From NCBI GenBank assembly GCA_963971225.1, contig OZ020269.1, positions 4,464,001-4,528,000 on the forward strand: a stretch of 64,000 bases of DNA, given 5' to 3'. This stretch comes from Melieria omissa (taxonomy: Eukaryota > Arthropoda > Insecta > Diptera > Ulidiidae). Each line of letters begins with the position of its first letter. Within the stretch, counting starts at the first letter, position 1. Both the position numbers and the translations under genes were made by a program. Of this stretch, positions 36,593 through 48,261 are shown piece by piece. The notes under the pieces are model-generated. The model made no database searches. It was given only the letters and a program-made list of their open reading frames with translations, and was not told the DNA's origin.

Positions 36593-39164
36593 ATGATGAA
36601 GCCACATCCATCCGGCGCCCTGGCGATTGTGCTGGCGTGCATCGTCGCCACGGCGTACGCCGTCTCGAGCACATGGGGCAACATTTCCAATTCGGCGCAA
36701 TTGCTGCATGTGGAGAACGTCTTCAACGCCTCGTCGCCAGGCAAATATGTGAATCGCGAAATCAAATTCCCGAAAAATGTGAGCAACCTTTCGAGGGCGG
36801 CCGACGAAGCCGTCGAGGCGTTGCTGAAATTGCCGAGATTTGCTGAAGAAATGCCACAGTGCGAATGCGCCGATCGGGCACTGCTCGCCAAGTGATGATT
36901 ATACGCGCTGCTCTCGCAGTGTGTTGTTTTGTTTTTGTTTTGTTGTTGTTGCGTGCTTCTTCGCATTTCGCCTTATCGGGAATACAAGAACGCAATGCGA
37001 GCGCACTGCAAGTGGCCGCCAGTGTTGCCAGCCGCAGTTTGTCTGCATAGATGGGAAAAGCCGAAAGTAGCAAAAACAACAATTTTCATTTACGAAAATT
37101 GTTGATTTTCGAAAAACCCCAAAAATAATAAAAAAAAACATTTGTTTTGTGAAATACACACCGGCTGGTCACACTGGCCGCTGCTTTATGTACACAAATC
37201 TCTGCGCTTCGCTTTCGAGTTTCGATTTTGCACGGTTTTTGCGTTGGCTCAAGGTTGCGATTTATTTTCATTTCCATTTCATTTCTGTTTAGTAAAAAGT
37301 AGAGCTTTCTTTTTCGAAAACAACAACGACACACGCTTCGATAGAAAATACAAGCAGCCATAAATAATGTCGTTTTGTGTAGAAACGTTGTGAAGCGAAC
37401 TTGGTTGGCGTTTTACTGAATTGCGAACCGGAAACGTTTTGCAAAACTCGCCGCTTGATAAGACTGGAGCCAAGACTTTGTTTCTTTTTATTTTCGATGT
37501 GGTTTTTTGGCTTAGTTTATTTTTGCATACGCAGTATGCTTTTGCGAATATAGCAACAACACTTTCAATTATAAATTTTTGACTTTTTGTATTATTTTCG
37601 AAAAGTATCGAAAATGTGAGTTGAATGCTCAGCGGCAGCGTAATCAGCGATTTTTAACAGGGAACGAACATTCTAAGCATGAAAATTTGAATTTTTATTT
37701 AATATATGAAAACTCATATTTTAAAATTTAAAATTACCAATTTTAATTTTTGCAAAAATTGTCGCGTCTCTTCAGAATATTATTTGGGAAATTCGTCTGG
37801 AATTTCTTCTGATTTTAATTTGGGAAATTGTATTATGTTGATGGAAATTAGCTTCACAATTTATCGTTTTGAAAAAAAAAAACTATCAAACTATCAGACG
37901 GCTGAGAACCTAACGGATTAGGGTCGCACGGACCATAAAATGGCTGTATTAGACATAGTTGGAATAAACATTGAATCTAATTTAGAAATCAGATTTCAGC
38001 AGAGTGGGAGCCTCAAAAATTACATCGTAGACAAAACCTGGGTTTCAAAATCCCCTGAAGTCTTCGTGTTGTCCAAGCGACAGTACCGTTAGTTGTGCTT
38101 ATAGTTTTGGCTGCAAGGTTGCTGAACTATTTATTGCAAAAATCAGATGTCACATTGCAAAACCCTTATCGATTTAGAAACATAAATAAACCATATTTAA
38201 GCATCAAGAACAATTTATCAGATCTACTTGGATAAACATTTTGCATGGCATTGGACCCAGTAGAGCTCATTCGAATTACTCATCAGCAATTTGTAGTAAT
38301 CAGAATAAAAAGTGACAGTGACAAAAAATGTCAACAAACACGATAACTGGTTAGCGATAACCTTTTGCTCGCTCGTTCGTTGAATTGTGATCATGTCTAC
38401 CGTCAACGTCAAGAAAACGAAATTTTAATATGAATGATGCTTCTTCGTATGAGTTGGTGTCTGTCTCGGTGTCTTATTAGTTGTCGAGTGGGTAGGCTTT
38501 TACTGTTAGACGCACTTGCGGATCTTTGTTCTTGGCAATCGTTCTTATTATGCGAGCGACAGCCAAAGCAGTCAAAACAATCAACTGCTGGGAACAATAA
38601 ACTTGAGAGCATTCAGGCTAAATATCTTCAAGTCGCTAACTGACCTACCCAGCTCCATAGCAAAGTGGAACTAGATTGAACCGCGAAACCGAACCATGCC
38701 CTTCTTCATTAAGGAGCTCGCAACAGTTAGCATCCCAATCACATCCCAAGTAAATCATCTTTCATGAAGAGACATGCCCAGTCTAACATCTCAGTGGATG
38801 TTGAATCGATTTAATCTCAAGTTGAAGCGATTCAATTTTATCTGGTCGAGTCAGATATTGTGTTAAAAGTTGTTTTGGATCGCAGTTGTTTCTTCAGCAA
38901 ATCTCCGAGGCTTCAACGATCTCAACTCATTCTGACATATTTATATTTTTGTGTGAATATCCATGTAAATATCCAACTTCTGAACAGGGCGTTGGCAATG
39001 GACGCATCATCACCGGGATACGCGCCTTCGATCAGGTGACAAACGGCACCGGCGGCCACGCCACCATCTACTCGGGCGGGCCCGGCTTCAACTTTGTGAA
39101 CATCAAGCTGCAGTCGCAGTACAACTATGGCCTGATATTTCGCGTGGAAATCTACGGCAAATGA
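36593..39164 (+). CDS. MBF2-family secreted protein F (sense strand, long intron)
   Basis: Exon 1 (36,593-36,778) and exon 2 (38,988-39,164) join in phase 0 to give 120 residues. The donor is GTGAGC and the acceptor CTTCTGAACAG. Two adjacent ATGs (36,593 and 36,596) could start it. Residues about 8-23 are hydrophobic (signal peptide). WG lies at 28-29 and GGPG at 92-95, and the end is VEIYGK, matching MBF2-A residue for residue at the C-terminus. NIS, NAS and NGT are possible glycosylation sites. It is the only cluster member on the Wnt5 strand, and its stop lies about 280 bp from the stop of MBF2-B (convergent). Its 2,209-bp intron is about 30 times longer than in its relatives. Confidence 0.85.
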
Positions 39165-39406
39165 CGCCCCTGCTCCCATTGCAGAGACGATAGCTACTTA
39201 CAATTACAAAGTATGTTCATAGGTTTAATTTATAGCAGCGGAGTGCGTGCTCGCACCACTCGGGCCAACTAATTATTGTGTATTTAATAACTGTAAGTAA
39301 GTGTAAATGAAAATCCACTGCAAATATATTTTCCATAATACTGACGCGGACTTTTCAATTAAACAATATTAAAAAAGCACAGGAATGGTCCCAGCTCGGT
39401 AAGCGT

Positions 39407-39412
39407 TTTAAT
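39407..39412 (-). terminator. Possible polyadenylation signal of MBF2-B
   Basis: TTTAAT on the + strand gives the common variant ATTAAA on the minus strand, 32 bp beyond the MBF2-B stop. No AATAAA lies nearby. Confidence 0.35.
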
Positions 39413-39443
39413 TCTATGGTTCGACGTAGCGACCTCGGCAGCG

Positions 39444-39898
39444 TTAAAATCTGGCGAGCGCCGACCACACTTCGATAATGAAGAAGATGCGACAGTTGCG
39501 CTGCGACGTAATGCGCAGCGTCACGTTGCGGTGGCCGGGGCCGCCCTTGGTCAGCATCGCGTAGCCGCCGTCCTTGCTGGCCTGGTCGATGGCCTTCACG
39601 GCGCTGATCGTGTACGGGTTGTAGCCGTTGCTGTACTGCAAAGTGCACAGGAATGACGACACAATGTCAGTTGTGGTCGATTTCACAGCGCGGCTCAGAT
39701 GTGGCTACTTACGATGGGATACGAAAAGTCGTAGGAGATCACGCGGAGGAACTCTGCTTCCCTGACAACCGGGCCGCGGTAGAGCAGCTGGTCGCGCGGT
39801 CCCACCCAGCCCCACGTACTGTTCGTCGCGCTGGCGCCGCTCCACAGCGCCGCCACAATAGCGCAGGCGACGAGCGCGACTGTCGTTTGCAACTTCAT
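39444..39898 (-). CDS. MBF2-family secreted protein B with altered C-terminus
   Basis: Exons 39,898-39,713 and 39,635-39,444 join across a 77-bp phase-0 intron (donor GTAAGT, acceptor CACTTTGCAG), giving 125 residues. A signal peptide covers roughly residues 1-25. WG is at 29-30, a family-typical RVISYDFSYP ends exon 1, and GGPG is at 93-96. The end is unusual: after IIEV the family's YG is replaced by WSALARF before the stop. A small deletion (two bases fit best) at the YG codons would explain this. The core is intact and the promoter strong, so I annotate it as a gene, but the C-terminal change could affect function. Confidence 0.82.
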
Positions 39899-39919
39899 TT
39901 CTGGAATCTGTAATCGGTG

Positions 39920-39957
39920 AGACTGACTGCCCTCGCGGCGGAGTTAGTTGTTTTATA
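39920..39957 (-). promoter_or_regulatory. TATA box and initiator of MBF2-B
   Basis: TATAAAA on the minus strand (39,957-39,951) is followed at about 33 bp by TCAGTCT, a textbook insect initiator. The leader before the ATG at 39,898 is about 26 bases. This is the clearest core promoter in the window. Confidence 0.75.
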
Positions 39958-41191
39958 GGCTCGGCATTGGTTTTCTGATCGGTCGTAGTAAGTGATGAAT
40001 TACAACTGTTGGCGGTTATGTTTACAAACACCGAGTCGATATCGAGCAATTTGCGGTGCCAGTTTATCGCTCGGCCGGGCTGTGTTGCTGCTGCTGTCGT
40101 AGTTGGTATCTCAAGAGGTGAATCAGCTCGTTGTATCTTATCGGCTTGCGCGGTCGACGATATACCAGATGTGTGCCGCCCAGCGCCCAAATATGAGCTT
40201 TTTCACTTGGAAGCCTAAAACTATGTGCGAAGCAAACTGTTGTCGCTATGGTTCGATTTGCTGCTGCAGAGTGGAGCTTTTGGTGTTGAGAGCAGATCCA
40301 GCGGAAACGAAGAAAAACACATTCAACTTTTGTGGTTGTCGAGAACTGACAAATCCCTTCCTTGTCAATTGTAAGTAATGTTATAAAAACATTGTCGACA
40401 TATCAACAATAAAAAACATACTTTTTACTTGTTTTTCTTTTACGATAAGGGGAGCATCGAAAGCCTCAAGTAGTGCGGAACTTTAAATCGCTAAACCTTC
40501 CTCTCGTCCGGACGGTTTGCCCTCTTGAGACCACCGTGAGGTATTACGGCAGGAGGCCGTCGTGAGCGTTGTCGCTCAGTAGTTCGTTTGTCAGTCTTTC
40601 GTCCGTGTCGGGAAAATTATTTGTGTGCATACTGATTTCTGATTCATACTGAGAGTCTTTAAATAGTTTCTACATTATCGGGGTTGATAGTAGTTGTTGT
40701 TGTTGTAGTCTAACGACAACAACAATTCATGATCACATCATCCTTGAAAGGGAAACCAGTTCATGCTGGGAAATGCGCAATTTTGTTGCAGTGCATTTAA
40801 AATGTGGCAACTTGAAGCTTGTGTTTCCTCCAGTGAGTGCACTCACATAACCTCAACAGACAGTTTTCGTGTTGCACATGATTTTTGGTCTCTAATCAAA
40901 TATGCCGCATGCATCTTGCAATCATATCAGCAGCAAAACGCTACAAACACCGTCAATATATACTCAACCAGTCACGTTTTCCTCGCCCTTCAACGCGCCA
41001 ACCACAACACAGTTCAGTTGAGCCAAGTGGACTGTCAGCAAATGCGGTCTGCTGCAGCAACAAAATAATACTTTCTTGTGCCGAATTGCATTTCCAACCA
41101 ATTTGAATAAATTATTTCAACAGTTGCACCAAATTGCAAACAAATGCTGGGAATTTCCAAATTAAAAATTTAAATAGTTTCTTGTTAAAGT

Positions 41192-41197
41192 TTTATT
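41192..41197 (-). terminator. Polyadenylation signal of MBF2-C
   Basis: AATAAA on the minus strand, 88 bp beyond the MBF2-C stop codon. Confidence 0.45.
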
Positions 41198-41284
41198 AAA
41201 AATACTTGTAGAAATGTGTTTCATAAAAAATCGCTTATCTAGTTGAAATAATTTGTAGCCCATTAAGCAAGTGCAAAAAAGCCA

Positions 41285-41708
41285 CTAAGCGCCGTAAACC
41301 TCCACGGTGCTATCGATGCCAAGGCTGCGCTGCGAAGTGAATCGAATTGTGATGGTGGCGCTGCCGATGCCGCCTCCAACGATTGTAGCTGTGGGGTTCT
41401 TGATTTTCTTATTGTCGAATATTTTCACGCCAGTGACGGTGGGTGGAGTGGCAGCGTTACCCTGTATCAAGCAGACAACAAATTTTTAATAGTTTCAGCT
41501 GCCAGGACAAGGTGGCGCTCGTTGCTCTTACCGTGTAAGTGTAGGTGTAGTCGTAGGTGGTGACTCGGCCGATTCGGAAGGCTCGTTTTATGTTCTCCCG
41601 ACCCAGCAATGAATCCGTTGGCGCAATGGCGCCAAAAACTTGATCTATGGCCGCTGCCTGGGTCATCAGGACACCGAGGACGCCAAGTGTCAGCAAAAGA
41701 TTGTTCAT
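41285..41708 (-). CDS. MBF2-family secreted protein C
   Basis: Exons 41,708-41,532 and 41,461-41,285 join across a 70-bp phase-0 intron (donor GTAAGA, acceptor CTTGATACAG), giving 117 residues. The signal peptide spans about residues 1-20 (MNNLLLTLGVLGVLMTQAAA). The usual WG is FG here (25-26). GRVTTYDYTYTYT closes exon 1, and the loop motif is GGGIG (88-92) instead of GGPG. The protein ends STVEVYGA. This is the most divergent intact member, but it keeps the intron position, length and both termini. It is antisense in Wnt5 intron 1, between B and D. Confidence 0.85.
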
Positions 41709-41813
41709 TGTGTATGGCTTTTCTGCTTTTTTTTCTGCTCGATTTCAATTCAATGCACCTGAATGTGACGGCGTTGGGACGGAACTGTGTACCTGTTGCT
41801 AGAAAGCGTTTCA

Positions 41814-41821
41814 TTTATATA
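41814..41821 (-). promoter_or_regulatory. TATA box of MBF2-C
   Basis: TATATAAA on the minus strand. An initiator-like ACACAGTT lies about 33 bp downstream (near 41,786). The predicted leader before the ATG at 41,708 is about 78 bases. Confidence 0.6.
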
Positions 41822-42807
41822 GGGACAAATTTGAAGAAAAGTGGAGCTGAGTGCTTGGTGCACTGGCAGACGTGTCTTTCGGGCTGTGACCTACTAAACT
41901 ATTTGAGGCAATATTTGTTGCAAGCGCGACGTGATTTGTTCTGTTGCATTATGTCATCTGGCTATCTTATCTGCGAAATTTCTTCATCTAACTGCAGTCG
42001 ATAAATATTTGGAAACTTTGTTCATGCAAGGCAGCAATGATTTCGGTGCTTCTGACACCTCTTGGTGTGATTTCACTGATTTCGATGTCTGCGCAATAAA
42101 AGTGGAGTTGCGTATTGTGTGTTTGTGGCAGCGAATATTCGGTGAAGGAAAGATGATATATCTACGTTTTATTAAGAAACTTTGATTACGCAAGCGTTAC
42201 TCTACATTTTTGGTGACAAAGAAAAAAGGTGGAGTTTTCTTCGATCAGGCATTTTCTAGTGGAGGTCATATAAAATATTTCATACAGCTACTTGCAATAC
42301 TATCCTTATTACTTATGGAAAATTATGGCTTTGAAGTAACTACTGACTCTGCATATGAACTCGAGGGATCGCATAATGGCAAAACTAATAGACTTAAATT
42401 ATAGGCCGACAGCTCATAAACTTCGTGATTTGCCCAGCACATAAAACCTTAATCGTCTATAAGAAAGTTTTTCAAATGGATCAGTGAGAATATCTAACTT
42501 TGTGCTCTGAACGATGAAGACTCAAATCGGACTCAAATCGGATGCTTTCAGTCCTGGTTGTCCCTCGTTTGGCAAGAAGTCAAACTTAACTTAGGTTTAA
42601 CGACTCGCAGAATGGTCATCACTGCTCTAAAGCAATGCATATCAAGAACTTTGGACAAACTTTTGCACAAACTTGTTTCGTAAATCTAGTTTCAAGTTGG
42701 TTATCATTTTTTGCCAGCTGTTAAAAATGTCCCAACTGTTTCAACCAAGAAAACTCCAATTTTCAATTTCCAACATATTATTTCTTCTAGAAAATGTGCG
42801 TGTGCGT

Positions 42808-43304
42808 TCAGCGTCCGTAAATTTCAACCACATCCCTGATGTCGCTGCCGCGCTCTGACTTGAACACCAGTGTGGCACCCTTGGAGCCCGGACCGCCGTT
42901 CAACAGTGCGCATGTGGCGCCATTCTTCTTCTTTCGGTTCACGACTTTAATAGCGGTAATTGTTAGTGCGTTCAAGTTGTCGCAAAATAATAAAACCAAT
43001 CGCATTTGAGACGTTTTTTTCGTTACCCACATATGTACCTTCTGCTTGAAGACGTATTTCTCTGAAACCTTTATGCCCACAATGAACGCCTTGCTCCACA
43101 ATGAACGTCTCCTTAGAGATGAGGTAGTCGTTGGGGCCGATTTCGCCCCAGATGTAGTTGTTGTCGGCGAAGGCGAATGCCAGCCAGACGCCAACAAACA
43201 GACCAAGTGCCAAGGAGTGCCTGCCGCAACTGGGTCGGCGGACTTCATCTGCGGCGTTGCTAGAAAGCAAGTGTGGCCACAGTCATCGCAAGGATGACTG
43301 GCAT
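42808..43304 (-). pseudogene. MBF2-family member D, probably a pseudogene
   Basis: Exon 2 is recognisable from about 42,978 down to 42,808: LTITAIKV, NGGPGSKGATLVFKSE and a terminal VVEIYGR. Exon 1 has a hydrophobic leader (LALGLFVGVWLAFAFA) and WGEIGPNDYLISKE, but no ATG is in frame with it: ATGs at 43,304 and 43,248 are in the other two frames. A 12-bp repeat, CCACAATGAACG, occurs at 43,077-43,088 and 43,096-43,107. The 19-bp offset breaks the frame before the family-like KVSEKYVFKQK. No AG lies where the acceptor should be: the minus strand reads TTATTTTGCGAC where relatives have CAG. Three independent lesions suggest a dead gene. Assembly errors or an unusual first exon are less likely alternatives. 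Confidence 0.65.
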
Positions 43305-43870
43305 TTTATTGAGTTCATGCCGCGCGCCAATTTGATAAGTTGTGTCTATTGGTATATTAAAAGTGTGCGGATTTATTTTTAAAAACCAATTAATGCCATC
43401 ATTATGGCAAAAACACTCAAAGAACCAATTAAGAAAAAGAAAGTGCAAGCAATGCGGCGGCGAGGTGGAGTTGTCGACAACGCAACCGTTATCTTATCGC
43501 CGGCCAACGCTGCCACCAGCAACCAAAGCCGAGCACTGAGGCATCTGCGTTGTGACAGCTGTACGTGGGCACATGTTGCCTGCAAGTCCAATTAAACTTA
43601 AATTTGAAATCAATCTGCGGGAATGTGGCGGCATCTGAGCGCTGCTGTTGATAACATTCCTCATCGTCATCGACAGCTTAAAGTATTTGCCAAATTAAAC
43701 GGCAAGAAAGTGCAGAACGTTTCATTAAATGAAAATAAACATTTCAATGACAATGAATGACAAATTCGCCATGGCCGGTTGTTCGAAATTAACATAGTGA
43801 GTACTGACTACTAAGTATGAGGTGGGATTCACTGTGACGGTGTTTTGCAGTTGAAAAATGCAGCAACAAC

Positions 43871-44601
43871 TTAAGGGGACCCGGTGGTCTAGAGCACGAA
43901 AATTTCACCTGTTTTCACGGTTTTTTTTGCCATTAAAAATTTAAAAAACGATGTTTAAACTTTTTGGGCTTATTACTACGTTTATTGAGCATACAAAACA
44001 TTTTTGTTTGCATTTTAAAAACAATATCTTTTATTATAAAAATGCTGCTAAAGGTGACCCTCTCGAAAAATCGGACCCGGACGGCGTACGTGATTTCGAG
44101 ACTTCTACTCATCTGAAACACAAAATTCAAGAAAACTCTTAATCAGAAAGAGTGCAGTTATGGTCGGAACTAGAACAAATCGAAAACATTAAAAATTGAC
44201 AAAATGGTGCGCTTTTGAAAAAAAGTTCGTAAAATCTGGTCTTTTTTCACTAGTTTTTTAGTGTAAACAATAAGAAATTATTTAAATAAAATTATGATTA
44301 TAGTTCCGACGATAGTCATACATGTTGTGAACAACATATCCAAATTTCAAGTGATTCGGTTAAATAGTTTTTTTGTTTTCATCCGCGGCGTGCCGAAAAA
44401 AGTCGTTTCGAGATAAATGAGTTTAAAGTTTGAATTTTTTGAAATTTCTAGACCACCAGGTCCCCTTAATGGGCTGTAGAAGCTATAATATTGGGAATTT
44501 CCGCATGAAAAGTTCACTCTTACATTCTTAAGATACTATACTTTCGAAATATCAAAAAAAAAATCGATTTTTTTAATTTCTAGACCACCGGGTCCCCTTA
44601 A
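43871..44601. mobile_element. TTAA-flanked MITE with a duplicated right end
   Basis: The sequence at 43,871-43,893 (TTAAGGGGACCCGGTGGTCT and three more bases) recurs as a perfect 23-bp inverted copy at 44,579-44,601. A second inverted copy with one mismatch lies at 44,447-44,469. TTAA at every end fits the target site of piggyBac or Kolobok-type transposons. The interior is AT-rich and non-coding, so this is a non-autonomous element of about 600 bp (ending at 44,469), or 731 bp if it ends at 44,601. The extra 132 bp probably reflects a duplicated or nested terminus. Confidence 0.8.
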
Positions 44602-45281
44602 AGTTGAAAAAAGAAGGAAAATATGCAATTTCCGTCAACAGGTCCTGAGAATGATTTCAATCAACCAAACCATAAGTCGTTTATTATACTCGCTTTAATT
44701 GTTCTACGAATCTGCAAACTCATCTAATCGGCGCTGATAAGTCAATCACTTATCAGCACATCGGTGCTGTGTAGCTTGTAACAGCTGCTTCTGGAAAATC
44801 CAGTGCAATAAACAAAAACTGGTCTTTCTACGCATCGCCTCAGAAGTGGTCAGAGGTCTGGCACAGAGTGCTCTGCGATATGCCGACCAGATCCAAGTGT
44901 TTTGCGCTCAGCAACTGCAACGTCGCCACACCAACTACGTTTTACTCAGTCACTTGTTTAGTGAAGGGGAATCCCGCAGGTCGTAAGTTTTACATTTCCT
45001 ATGTAGTTTTTGTGTGAGTGCCTCATCAGCTGTCTTCCAATTTTGCGGGAATCCCTGCAACAGCGATTTTCCATAGTAGAGACGTCTTTACATTTTCTTT
45101 ATATTTGTTTTTAATTTCTAAAAAAACAGCTCTACATTTAACTAAATAATATAGTGTACAATGTATTCTGAAAGGTCACGTGGTGCCACCTAAAACGCTG
45201 TGGTAAATAAAGCTGAGAGCATCTTCATTCCGGTTACTTGAGGCTGTTCGACTCGGTCGATCTTCTACTTCTCACAACTCT

Positions 45282-45729
45282 TCACTGTCCGTAAATGTCA
45301 ACGACAAAGTGATAGCCATGGCCGCGCTGGCTTCTGACGTGCACCACCGCAAAGTCCAAGCCCGGGCCGCCGCTCGTCAGCGTCGCATGGCCGCCATCGC
45401 CGTCGGTGTACTGATCGGTCGCCACAATTTGGGTAATGGTGCGCTGCATACCCAAGCGATCCGGCTGCAAGTAGACTCACACTCATTAAATAGCAACTTT
45501 AACAACAAGTTAATCTCTGCTATCAACGAACCTTTTGGCGAAATTCGAAATCGGTCGAGACAACGCGCAGCGGCTTGAATGTTTGTTTGAGTGTTTCGCG
45601 TTTGAGCAGAACGTCGCGGGAGCCACGTGCGCCCCATATAGCGTTGTGGCTGTCGACTTTGGTCGCCGCATTGACGTAGTGAGCGCAGAGCAGCCCACTC
45701 ACGCCGAGCACAATGAACACGGCTCGCAT
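45282..45729 (-). CDS. MBF2-family secreted protein E
   Basis: Exons 45,729-45,532 and 45,464-45,282 join in phase 0 across a 67-bp intron, giving 126 residues. The acceptor is good (GTCTACTTGCAG), but the donor GTTCGT is weak beyond the GT. Residues 1-21 form a signal peptide, WG is at 32-33, and ETLKQTFKPLRVVSTDFEF closes exon 1. GGHATLTSGGPG leads to the loop (GGPG at 98-101), and the protein ends VVDIYGQ. It is the outermost cluster member, about 2.5 kb from Wnt5 exon 2. I see no clear TATAAA; a CATATAG lies about 55 bp before the ATG. Confidence 0.85.
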
Positions 45730-48261
45730 TCTGATTCGATTTATTGCGCTTTGTGGGAGCGTTTTTTGGCGGTCTTATTTTAACTATATGTGCGCCTTGT
45801 TCGGAGTAAATATTCGCGCTCGCTGCTTCGCTCTCGACGTTCGTTATGACACTGAATTGGCGGCATTGATTGACGTTTGCGGCTGCTTTAAGCTCGACTT
45901 AAGTTGTGTGTTAATTAATAAACAAACTTTTGCTTGCGCCGAACTGCGCTCGGAATTGCGATAAAAAGCGTAAGAATACTTATGAACAGTTGCGAGTACA
46001 ATGAAACACAAATATTTAACGAGAATTGTGCGGCCGCAGAGGTATCGGTCCACTCATTGATACTATAGTTTTTATAATATAGAGCCGTCTTTCAAAAATG
46101 AGAGTCTGTCCAAGGGTCTCGACTTGACCTAACCCAATGTCATAGCCAGTAGAGCTCATACTTTATTTTAACCCTTTCAATACTGCGGGGATATACAAGT
46201 CCCAGATAATGTTCAAAAATTACTGGTGCGAAAAGTTTTCTTCCCAGCACAGGAAACAGCAAAAGCTGATCGTTGTGTTAAGCCACAACGTCAAACCAGA
46301 TCCAGCATAACTAGCGAACTGATATATCTAACTAGAAAATTTGGGGAAATTTTAAATTGTATTGATTTGGTAATACAGGTGGATAATCTATAAACGGTTT
46401 CTCCAATCTTCAGTTCCTGTGTAGCAAATAATCGTCTTATTCCAACGTTCTGTTATGAACCGGTTGCTTGTGCCTGGGTGATGAGTTTTCATCTATTTAC
46501 TTCCAAAATGTCTTCTTGTATTGGACATTTTTGAGGGCTTGGCACTTTTTAATTTTACAGTGGGTGGTGAAGCAATTAGCACGCTTCCGAAAAATCTAAA
46601 TTTTCATGTTTAAATGGATGTAAGACGTACTAAAATAGTTTCCAAACACTTTTTGTTTTCTTGTTTGCTTAGCTTGTTTATCCCACAGTATTTTTAATGG
46701 TATTTGTGAGGTTATGTGCCGTGGGTGAGCACGATAACGGGACTTTGTTAGCAGCAGTATTAAATTGAACATTTGTTGCAAATCTGTAATAGTGAATTGT
46801 GCATTCGAATTGTGAGAAAATCGTGAATTTTTGGGAATAAAATAAAAATAAAAACGATATATTGAAAAATACTGGCATTAAGGCTGGGTGATTATTGTTT
46901 TAAGTAGTTTGGAACGGTGTATTAAACAAATTTATGTTTTTTAAGGATGATGCCAAAAACTGTACAATTCACTTGAAAAATATCTTATTATTTGTTCTGA
47001 AATAAAAATACAATTGAATTCAAAAAACCGGTTGCTCTAACGTTGCTCTCGAGATGACTTTGGTTTTTGTTTTTTGTATAAAATTTTAATAAATAACTGG
47101 CGCCATAGCCATTAATTTGGTCGCTTTGTTTGATTTTTCTTAATAATTTTATAAAGATCTCAATTTTCATTATGTTATCTGCTTTGAAAACCTCTTTCAC
47201 AACGATCACCAATGCATTTCATTAACCAACGCTCGAAGCGCATTGTCGGCCGACGTTGTCCGAACTAATTGTGGCCACAACCTAATCACAGGTTCGGTAC
47301 GCCAAGACGCCCAACTATGCATTAGGCCCGGAAACCGATACGTTTTTTCTATTGTGCTCATTATGTCTCTTGGACGTATCTGCCGATAAGAATGCAATTT
47401 GTGCTCAGCGCCGTTGATAACTGTCGGCAGTCACTTTGCGGTGCGTCGCTGGCCGACCGCTGTTCACGTCTACTTGGCTGGCTGGCAGGCTGTTTGTCTG
47501 ACTCTCTCCCCCACGGCAAAGCTGAAAAGTTTTCTTGAACTTTTGGCTTTTGTTTTGTGCGACTGTCAGCTGGTGAATTGATTCTTTCGATACGATTTTT
47601 AATATTTCGATTCTTCCATCTGACATTCCACGCTGACATTCACGCATTGGAAAGCATTTGTCTGGCTTGTCGAGCGCTCTTTGTGCTGTCTGGCGTTGCG
47701 TTGTGTTGTCTTGTTTGGCTTGTCAATGCGTTTAAGTTGTCAATTTCTCAAAATGCGCTTTGTTTTTGTGATTTTGTCTGCGCTGCTTCGGGTTCGGTTA
47801 GCTACGCCAGAGAGGAAATGAAGTTCTGACGCTGACATTTGTATTGACGCTTTTGTTGCCGTTCGGTTATCTGAGCTGCGCCACAATGCGATGCGGGCGA
47901 GTGTTGGGGGGGGTAAGGGAGGGAGGGGACAACAAAAGCATGCATTCATTTTTTTCAGTTGTGGAGCTGGAACATTGTTTTCGGCTGTGCATTTGAAAAT
48001 TGAAATTTTCGGGGCGCAGCATTTCGAGATTACAAATTGTTTTTGTAGAATTTTGAATGGTTTCGATTTCTTGTAATTAATGAAACAGTTTCACATTTCA
48101 AATTATTGTGTGTGTACTTTTCGACTGAGCTCTAGAAGACGGAAACACATTTGAAAGCAACTTAACATCTTTTTCGCCTTAAATAGTAACCACGATTCGA
48201 GACCCACATGCGCACTTTGTCAATCTTTGCTATATAAATCAATGTGTTTATGTCGTTTCAG
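45730..48261. other. Wnt5 intron 1, distal part
   Basis: No gene or recognisable mobile element is visible between MBF2-E and Wnt5 exon 2. The sequence is AT-rich with a G-rich run near 47,904-47,930. The intron ends with a moderate polypyrimidine tract and acceptor TGTCGTTTCAG at 48,261. Confidence 0.6.

Noticed and set aside
43379..43595. Opposing 60-70 codon open frames upstream of MBF2-D
   Set aside because: They overlap one another in opposite directions and show no MBF2 or other family features.
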